From Gigantopelta aegis (taxonomy: Eukaryota; Mollusca; Gastropoda; Neomphalida; Peltospiridae): a stretch of 64,000 nt of DNA. A program made the position numbers and the translations under genes. The notes under the pieces were generated by a model. The model saw only the letters and a list, made by a program, of their open reading frames with translations, was not told the DNA's origin and ran no database searches. Positions 56,420 through 64,000 of this stretch are shown one piece after another (the first letter of the stretch is position 1; each line of letters starts with the position of its first letter). The stretch is taken from NCBI RefSeq assembly GCF_016097555.1, contig NW_024532999.1, forward strand, positions 23,501 through 87,500, in the 5' to 3' direction.

Positions 56420-56814
56420 AACTAAGGTTATTTACAGTTTGTAATTCCAATGAAATCGAAGATGAATTCCATTTTATACTGCAATGTCACCGATATAATG
56501 ATCTGAGACAAACATTTATTAAAGCGTGTTATTACAGTCGACCTAGCGTTTTTAAGATAATTCAACTACTAACTATTAAGAACATTAAAGAGGTCAATAA
56601 GCTTGGGAAATATTTAATTCGAGCAAATAATTTAAGAAATAACTTGATTTAATCTAGTTTTATATTGTATAATTATATTTGTACTGTGTTTTTGACATTT
56701 ACCATGCAATGTTTTATGTAAAAATCACTCCCCACCATTATACTGTACATATTGTATATAGACATGTATTTATTATGTATGCTGATGAATTGTAAACTTG
56801 AAACTTTAAACCTA
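56420..56814 (+). pseudogene. LINE 3' end, 5'-truncated
   Basis: The frame reads VCNSNEIEDEFHFILQCHRY then NDLRQTFIKACYYSRPSVFK and LGKYLIRANNLRNNLI, stopping at 56650-56652. It belongs to the same kind of LINE C-terminal domain as 11753-12127. A 3' tail runs to about 56814. 5' truncation is the usual outcome of incomplete LINE reverse transcription. Confidence 0.8.
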
Positions 56815-56823
56815 CGTATTTAA

Positions 56824-57354
56824 CTAATCTAATTAAAATTAGCTCCTCTGGTTAATTACTATTACCTGTGGATCTAACAGCACCCCGATGGAGCTCATGT
56901 CCAGCTGACCTTTCATTCGACCTTACTTGCAAAATCATGCCAGTGATTTGAAAAGAATTTGAAAACACTCGGGATTATACGAAATGATTCGGATGAATTA
57001 CGAAATATGCCAGAAACTAATTTCAATATAAAATTTTATATAAAATTCGTTTCAAGACGGAAAAATAACCCGTGATGGTATAGCCATACAATCTGTTTAT
57101 ACTAGTGTACAATCCAGAGTTTATTCCCCCTGTTATTTAATGTTGAAATAGACCAACAAGTTCGCCTATTGCATAAATAGTCTCGCCCGATATTTTTAGA
57201 ATTTGTATGCTCCCGAATAACGCTATAAAAGGCGAAGTATAATTGGTCAATATTTAAATTGTTATTTATAGATGAAATGTCACCTGGACATGGTAGTCCA
57301 AGCAATGCTGTTAGATCTACTGGTAGACCAGTAGAGATAATTAAAATCAGATTG
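56824..57354. mobile_element. MITE family N9, 531 bp, 9-bp target duplication CGTATTTAA
   Basis: The ends (C)TAATCTAATTAAAATTAGC and GATAATTAAAATCAGATTG are inverted repeats. CGTATTTAA is present at 56815-56823 and 57355-57363. The interior matches the copy at 57569. Confidence 0.88.
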
Positions 57355-57568
57355 CGTATTTAACCTGATCATTATTAAAAGAGGGTGCTTTCAGGCCTGG
57401 TGCTTATAAAACCTTTAGGGCCGATTTCATATGTCTGGGTTTCGTAACGCCGGGTTATATCAAAACCTAGGTTTAACACTGGTTTACGTAAAACGCTGAA
57501 AAACGTGATCAAAACCTTCACATGTGTATGTTTTACCCATGTTTGCAAAACCACGATTTCTGCATGGG

Positions 57569-58122
57569 CAATCTAATTAAAATTAGCTCCACTATTACAT
57601 GTGGATCTAACAGCAGCCCGTTGGAGCTCATGTCCAGTTGACCTTTCATTCAACCAATCAAAACCTTACTTGCAAAATCATGCCAGTGATTTAAAAAGAA
57701 TTTGAAAATATTCGGGATTATGCCGAGGGTATATGAAATGATTCGGGTGAATTACGAAGTATGCCGGAAACTAATTTCAATATAAAATTTTGTATAAAAT
57801 TCGTTCTAAGACGGAAAAAAACCGTGATGGTATAGCCATAAAATCTGTTTATATTAGTATACAATCCAGAGTTTATTACTGCACTTTTCCCCCTGTTTTT
57901 TTAATGTTGAAATTAGACCAACAAGTTCGCCTATTACATAAATAGTCTCGCCAGATATTTTTAGAATTTGTATGCTCCCGAATAACGCTATAAACGGCGA
58001 AGTGTAATTGGTTGATATTTGAATTGTTACTTATAGATGAAATGTCACCTGGACATGGGAGTCCACGCAATGCTGTTAGATCTACCAGGGTAGGCCCAGT
58101 AGAGCTAATTTTAATCAGATTG
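57569..58122. mobile_element. MITE family N9, 554 bp, 9-bp target duplication CTGCATGGG
   Basis: Ends CAATCTAATTAAAATTAGC and GCTAATTTTAATCAGATTG. CTGCATGGG lies at 57560-57568 and 58123-58131. Second insertion within 800 bp. Confidence 0.9.
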
Positions 58123-58317
58123 CTGCATGGGTTACCTGCAGATCTGGAAGGGGACATAATCGAGGGATAGCTTACATTTCATCACTTTGTAATTGAAACT
58201 CGTTACCGGTATTTATTAGCTTGGGCGTACGAGATGGGAGATCAGCTACCTCCTCCCCCCACAGTCTGGGGCAAACCTTCGTATTCGGCCAAAAATGATG
58301 GAGATGGTTGGGCAAAA

Positions 58318-58960
<643 letters not shown>

Positions 58961-59439
58961 AGGGGACGAAATGTCTGGTACCCACATTAAGACTGGCTAT
59001 CGTTCTGTATTACGCTTACATTACTATTAGAGTATCACTTTTCGCGGCAAAATCTAACAATGGTTTGTAAAAATTTAAATTTTTTATAGTTTAACTTACT
59101 TGAATAAAACAAGATCGGTAGGTATATTAATGTCATGAATGTGTCACAGATTACTGGTAGCCAATAGCACGTGAAAGCATACGAAATGAACTTAAGAAGA
59201 GAACTGTGGATCCGGTTTTGGGTTTTTTTTTCGTACGATCGCAAGTGTTCTGTTATATGTTCAGGTTTTTACATACCGTGGCGAAGTTGCATGCATCGCC
59301 ATAGAACCGATGTCTGTCCGTGGTAACTGCTATATGATATTTGAAATATATTTAAAACGAATGCATAAACTACATAACAAGTAAAACAAATTTCATACAT
59401 GGCTTCATTTTACTCGATTGTCAAAAACATTTTCATTGG
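58961..59439. other. Unassigned sequence
   Basis: No feature supported; may include the start of the Gypsy 5' LTR. Confidence 0.3.
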
Positions 59440-59655
59440 TCGGCTGTTGACAAATACAACCAATAGACAAAGGTCTTAGTAATAGTACTGTATTGAGATA
59501 GTAATTGTGTACTACTGGGGAACACCGGAAATGGGAGGAATAATAAAAAACGGCAGACTTCCTGTTGTATAAAACTGTCATGGTCTGTTGGTCATTGCTG
59601 GATATGTTACTGTACGTATCCCATATATTAAATAAAGCCATTCAGCCAGCGGCAC
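59440..59655 (+). promoter_or_regulatory. Probable 3' part of a Gypsy 5' LTR
   Basis: A TATAAAA box (59568-59574) and AATAAA (59631-59636) occur in LTR-like order, and a primer-binding-site-like TGGTGTCAGAAG follows at 59662-59673. That site would pair with the 3' end of a leucine tRNA. The LTR start could not be placed, because no second LTR copy is present for comparison. Confidence 0.5.
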
Positions 59656-59720
59656 ATAAGATGGTGTCAGAAGAAACTACAGAATTTTATTACTTCTGAA
59701 TTTGATGTTATTTTGACCGG

Positions 59721-60995
59721 ATGGCCTTCAAACCACCATCTACGTTCGATTTTCAGTCACCGTGTGCGTGGCCGGAATGGCGCCAGAGGTTTTCACGCTA
59801 CAGAATTGCAGCAAAACTGAATAAAGAATCAAATGAGGTTCAAATAAACACTCTTTTGTATGTTATGGGAGTTGAATCGGAACAGATCTACAGTCATTTC
59901 CAGTATGCAGACGGGGAAGATCGCACTAAATATGATGTTGTTTTGGGTAAGTTTGACGGTCACTTTATACCCAAGAAGAATGTAATACACGAGCGTGCAA
60001 CTTTTCACCTGCGATGTCAGAAAGAAGGAGAGACTGTGGAACAGTATGTTCGAGTACTTTATGACTTGTCGCAATATGCAGTTTCCCAATCGTGAGGAAT
60101 GCATTAGAGACAGGCTTGTTTTGGGACTGAGTGATGAGGATATGTCTAAAAAACTTCAACTCCAAGCAGAATTAGACTTGAACACGGCAGTGACATTGGC
60201 TAGACAGAATGAGGAAGTCAAACAGCAGTTACAGCAGCAAAGAGGCGTTTCTGTGAATTTTGTTCAGAGGAAGCAGCACGGCAGAGACTGTCGACCTTCG
60301 AGTTACAAACGGCAATGGGAAGACAAAGGTAATTCTTGTGGAAAATGTGATACTTCTCACAAGAAAGATGCTGGTCCAGCAAAAGGAAAAAAGTGTAACA
60401 AGTGTGGTAAACTGTCTCATTTTGCTAGAGTTTGCAGAAGTGCTAAGAAAGTGGAGGAAATCACAGTCACAACGACACAAAATAGTGGTCAGTCATTCTT
60501 TATTGGGTCTGTGCATGCCAGCGATGAACCTCCATGGAATGTGGAACTTGAAGTATGCGGGAGGAAGATCAGTTTTAAGATTGATACAGGAGCTAACGTC
60601 AATGTTATCAGAAAAAGTACTTGGGTTGCCCTGGGTAGACCTGTCCTGCGTACTGCTTCAACTGTAACACTCGTGAGTCCTGGAGGCAAAATGGATGTTC
60701 GTGGTCTATTTAACACCCAACTTAACAACATGCATGCAGTAGTTTATGTTGTCGATAACGAAGATAGCCATAATCTCCTCAGCAGAACAACTGCATTCAA
60801 GATGGGTTTTATCAAGCGTGTCGGTGAGGTCACATTTGGCTTGGTCAAATGTCAGCCAATAAAAATAAAACTCAGAGAGAGTGCTACTCCATATAATGTC
60901 AACACAGCCCGACGAGTACCAATTCCCCTGCTTGAAAAGGTAAAGAAGGAATTGGAGAGAATGAAGGAAGGTGAAGTAATAGAGGAGATAACTGA
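59721..60995 (+). pseudogene. Gypsy gag, zinc knuckle, protease and RT leader, one frameshift
   Basis: Gag opens at ATG 59721 (MAFKPPSTFDFQ). The capsid-like part (WPEWRQRFSRYR, EGETVEQYVRVLYDLSQY) shifts frame at about 60070 and continues as FPNREECIRDRLVLGLSD. The nucleocapsid knuckle C-x2-C-x4-H-x4-C lies at 60394-60435. The aspartic protease shows KIDTGANVNVI with DTG at 60583-60591, then a conserved NLLSRTTAFKMGFI block. The RT leader RRVPIPLLEKVKKELERMKE closes the fragment before the deletion. In the intact family these make the virus-like particle, process it and start polymerase. Confidence 0.88.
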
Positions 60996-61003
60996 GCCGA
61001 CTG

Positions 61004-62353
61004 CGTTTGACACGGTTCAAGGCACAAGCGCGTTACACTCGGGGTAAGAATTTGTATGTGGCAGACACCTTGTCACGTAGCCCCATGAGTGAAAATCAGC
61101 CAGAAGAGCTTCACGATGATGTTATAGCCTATGTTAATGCAGTCACATCATCATGGCCGGTTTCTGATGTATTCTTGGAAAGAATCCGAACAGACAGAGA
61201 AAACGATGTTAATCTAAAATCTGCTGTTCACTTCACTATCTCCGGTTGGCCAAAGTACAAAGATGATGTACCGCTAGCAGCCAGAGACATGTTTACTGTA
61301 CGTGGAGAACTCAGTGTTGTAGAGGGAATACTAGTGAAGGGGAATATTCCATTTTCCATGAGAGGGGAAATCCTAGATCGTATTCACGATGGTCATCTTG
61401 GTATTACCAAATGTCGTGAGCGTGCTAATCAGTGTGTGTGGTGACCACAGATCAGCAAGCAGATCCAAGTGAGGGTGGCAGCATGCAGATTTTGTTTGAA
61501 GAAACAACCATCACACTCGACTGAACCACTTCTAACGACAACCTTACCAGACCGTCCTTTTCAGATGATAGGTGTAGACATTTGTGAGTTTAAAGGAAAC
61601 CAGTACCTTATCACTGTTGACTACTACTCGCGATACATCGATATTGCGTTTCTCTCTCAAATTACATCATTTGCGGTGATCTGCAAGATGAAAAATGTTT
61701 TTGCTCATCACGGAATCCCAGAAATTGTAGTTTTAGACAATGGCAGACAATTTGTGAGTGCAGAATTCAGGAAATTTGCAATAGATTGGAATTTCAAACA
61801 CGTCACAACTAGTCCGTACTACCCACAAGCAAACGGGGAAGCGGAGAGAGCCGTACGAACTGCCAAAGAGATTCTTAAACAGGAAGACATGATCCTCGCT
61901 TTGTTAATCTACCGCGCAACACCCATCTCAGCACTAGGAATGAGCCCAGCAGAGCTTGTTTATGGTCGGCGACTCCGAATAACCCTGCCGTCCATGCCTT
62001 CAACCCTTGTTCCACGCACTATTGATTATAGCATTGTGCGTGGGCGTGACAGTATATCCAAGATACGTCAGAAAAAGTACTTCAATCGCTGAGCTCACCC
62101 TTTACCAACACTCAATCCTGGAGACCAAGTCCTTGTCAAGTGTAATGGGGAAAAAGGTTGGAAACTGCCTGCAGAGGTGGTTCAGCAGTGTGCCCCTAGG
62201 TCGTACATAGTGAAGACTCAAAAGGGGGAATTCAGACGCAAACGAAAACATTTACGTTTGAATACAACAGTAAATAATCCACCTGCAGAGAGCAAGCTGA
62301 TGACTGACAGCAACAACATTACTTCAGATAAGATGCCTTCTACCTCAGTGTAG
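61004..62353 (+). pseudogene. Gypsy RNase H end and integrase, two in-frame stops
   Basis: After the deletion the frame reads ARYTRGKNLYVADTLSRSP, the C-terminal signature of RNase H. The integrase zinc-binding HHCC region follows (IHDGHLGITKCRERANQCVW, ACRFC). TGA at 61442 stands where a second Trp is expected. The catalytic core has GVDICEF, VLDNGRQF and PQANGEAERAV, supplying D, D and E. A second TGA at 62090 interrupts before the C-terminal tail, which ends at 62351. All three catalytic residues remain, but the protein could not be made in one piece. Confidence 0.9.
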
Positions 62354-63057
62354 AAAGGGACGCATACACCGGAGGGCACCGAGACAACGTTTGGTGAAAT
62401 TTTCAAACCTGTGGGCCTTACTCGCCTTTTCCCCCTTTATTAAGACGAGACAAACAAGAACACATGTCATTATAAGACTGCAGTCTGTGCTAGATGTTTA
62501 TTGCTTTGATACCGGTGGTAACCGATCAACTTTCAATACTAGTACTTTCCGTTTTCGTACAGTTCATACACCATGAAAAAAATGCTTACTTTTACTAATT
62601 TAGTAAATAATTATATTTATTACCCCAGCGGTCACTAATAACAGGGAAAATATTTTCCATATTTTCGCAGTAAGAAATATTCACCAGTCGTGTAACGTAC
62701 AATATTATTGGATGATTTGACGCTTACAAGCCAATGACTTAGTCGGTACTAAATATAACATCACGATTTGGCAAAGACACGAAATGTTGTCATGTAGTTT
62801 AAAGAGTTTGTGTTCACGACTGTTTTAGTGATAAATTTATAACAAAATGTCCTTTCAATGCAAATCATTATATATAGCAGAATAAAGAGAACTTTTGTGT
62901 TTGAAAATTATCTGTGAAATACAAAGTTATAGCAATACTCCGAACAGTGTGTAAAGTGCTTTACATCGTTTCGATACATGTACGTACATGTGCGTCTAAA
63001 ATAAAGGCGTTTAGAGAAAAAATAGCTGGGATAATAAATAGAATAACAAACTCGGTA
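62354..63057. other. Unassigned sequence
   Basis: No 3' LTR or other feature is supported. Confidence 0.35.
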
Positions 63058-63172
63058 CCAGTTCTTATTAAATTTATGTCCCGAGTAAAATAATTTTCAT
63101 TTGTCACTTGCTAAAGCATGTGATTACTAGAAATTATTTCACTCGGGACATAAATTTGATAATAACTGATAT
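63058..63172. mobile_element. Small foldback element, about 115 bp
   Basis: TTATTAAATTTATGTCCCGAG and, 60 bp on, its complement CTCGGGACATAAATTTGATAA form an inverted repeat of nearly 40 bp including flanking AAATAATTT. It is non-coding. Confidence 0.7.
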
Positions 63173-63639
63173 CTCCTTTATTATCCTCTATATATCTCAG
63201 GAGCTTTGTTGTTCGTTCACCATGAACATGGTGAATAATAGTGTGAAGGGTGGATACAATCGTGCTTAAAAAAGGCATACGGGCATCTTGTTTAAAAGAG
63301 GGAGTGGGGCGTTCGAACACCCCGACCCCCTACCCTTTATTCGCTACTGTAGTGGGTTCAAATGGTCTCTAAAATATGTTCACATTTCATGGCTCTGCGA
63401 TACTGACGTCAAACACGATTTTGCTGCCGAAATTTTCCATGAAGAAAAGTTACTTTGAGAAAACCCAGCGATAAACCACCTCATGGGCAGGTCTAAACAA
63501 GCCCAGTGTTAAACTAGGGTTGTTGAAAACCAGACATGTGAAATGCACAGTAAACAAGACAAAGGGTTTAACCTAGGTTTACCCACAGGTTTGCAAAAAC
63601 CACCGATAACCCAGACATATGAAATCCGCTATTAGAGTC

Positions 63640-63765
63640 TTAGACTCGAGACTAATAGAGAGTGAGATACTAATGTCATGACAACGCTATACAAATTGTA
63701 TGCGTGCGACGTCATTAGAGATTGAGTCTAGACTCTAATAAACGTTTTATAAGCACGGGCACAAG
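63640..63765. repeat. Short inverted repeat (ATTAGAGTCTAGACTC type)
   Basis: ATTAGAGTCTTAGACTCGAG and TTGAGTCTAGACTCTAATAA face each other about 70 bp apart. It may be one end of a larger inverted-repeat element; the other end is not identified. Confidence 0.45.
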
Positions 63766-63811
63766 TCTCTCCCTATAGTGTGTGTATTGGCTGACTCGCA
63801 AATTACCAATT

Positions 63812-64000
63812 AGCCCGAGTACTCTGACTGTAAGAGAGCTAGACGGACATTCGGAAGGCTATATGCTCTCATGGAGTACTAGGGCTAATGATCATTATAA
63901 TGGTATTTAGCGTCAAACATAGGGTCATCTTTGACTACCCGGTGGTAGGCAACAGTTCCGTGTTTTTGCTATAACGTTATCTCCGGCTGATAGATCGATT
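63812..64000 (+). mobile_element. Left end of a TAGCCCGAGTACTCTG element, cut by window edge
   Basis: TTAGCCCGAGTACTCTGACTG, AGAGAGCTAGACGGACATTC and, further in, GTCAAACATAGGGTCATCTT and CCGGTGGTAGGCAACAG follow the order of the 39354 inverted repeat, including its inner segment CCAAACGGTAGGCAACGAG, but with deletions. The element continues beyond the window. Confidence 0.65.

Larger units (their letters stand above)
59662..62353 (+). mobile_element. Gypsy (Ty3-like) retrotransposon internal region with RT deletion
   Basis: Order: primer binding site, gag with zinc knuckle, protease, start of RT, deletion, end of RNase H, integrase. The gag-protease-RT-RNase H-integrase order is that of Gypsy elements. 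About 1.3-1.6 kb covering the RT core and most of RNase H is missing at about 61003. Stops and frame shifts elsewhere indicate a dead copy. I find no 3' LTR downstream. Confidence 0.9.

Overview
The window is eukaryotic, intron-bearing and dominated by repeats. It most resembles a marine mollusc (gastropod or bivalve). The reasons are abundant tRNA-derived SINEs of types I associate with molluscan genomes, DIRS-type tyrosine-recombinase retrotransposons, a Gypsy element, LINE tails ending in the '(E)DEFHFIL.C..Y.DLR' type domain, and a GIMAP/AIG1-type GTPase gene, a family expanded in molluscs. The taxonomic call is an inference; no ribosomal or mitochondrial marker is present.

Layout. 1-12.1 kb: a LINE reverse-transcriptase fragment and a LINE 3' end lie about 11.3 kb apart. 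Between them is a block bounded by oppositely oriented clusters of an AAGTGAA-rich motif, holding a SINE, a solo LTR, a decayed hAT transposon and microsatellites. 12.9-17.6 kb: nested duplications and a roughly 455-bp inverted-repeat element. 17.6-20.9 kb: a 5'-truncated DIRS element with RT, RNase H and tyrosine recombinase. 23.6-28.1 kb and 30.7-34.8 kb: two direct copies of a segmental duplication, with a partial third copy at 41.8-43.8 kb. Each copy carries an 84-nt exon-like unit, SINEs and MITEs. 34.4-38.6 kb: a second DIRS element with textbook termini (inverted repeats, internal complementary region, TAA at both ends) but most of its RT/RNase H deleted. 39.35-40.3 kb: a 942-bp element with 330-bp inverted repeats, a 9-bp target duplication and a RecQ-like helicase fragment inside. 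43.8-44.6 kb: a 29-bp minisatellite. 47.6-48.7 kb: the only apparently intact protein gene, a membrane-anchored GIMAP-like GTPase. 50.2-58.9 kb: hAT-like and 9-bp-TSD MITEs, SINEs, a LINE tail and a decayed gene of an uncharacterised transposon-like family. 59.4-62.35 kb: a Gypsy retrotransposon with its RT deleted. 62.4-64 kb: mostly unassigned, ending in another inverted-repeat terminus.

How parts relate. Apart from the GIMAP gene, the coding sequences are mobile-element remnants with stops and frameshifts. The 84-nt unit in the three duplication copies has intact splice signals and the same splice phase as the GIMAP exon, so the copies may be alternative or duplicated 5' exons of that gene. 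Two SINE families exchange heads and tails. All boundaries were read by eye; no alignment, database search or expression data were used.
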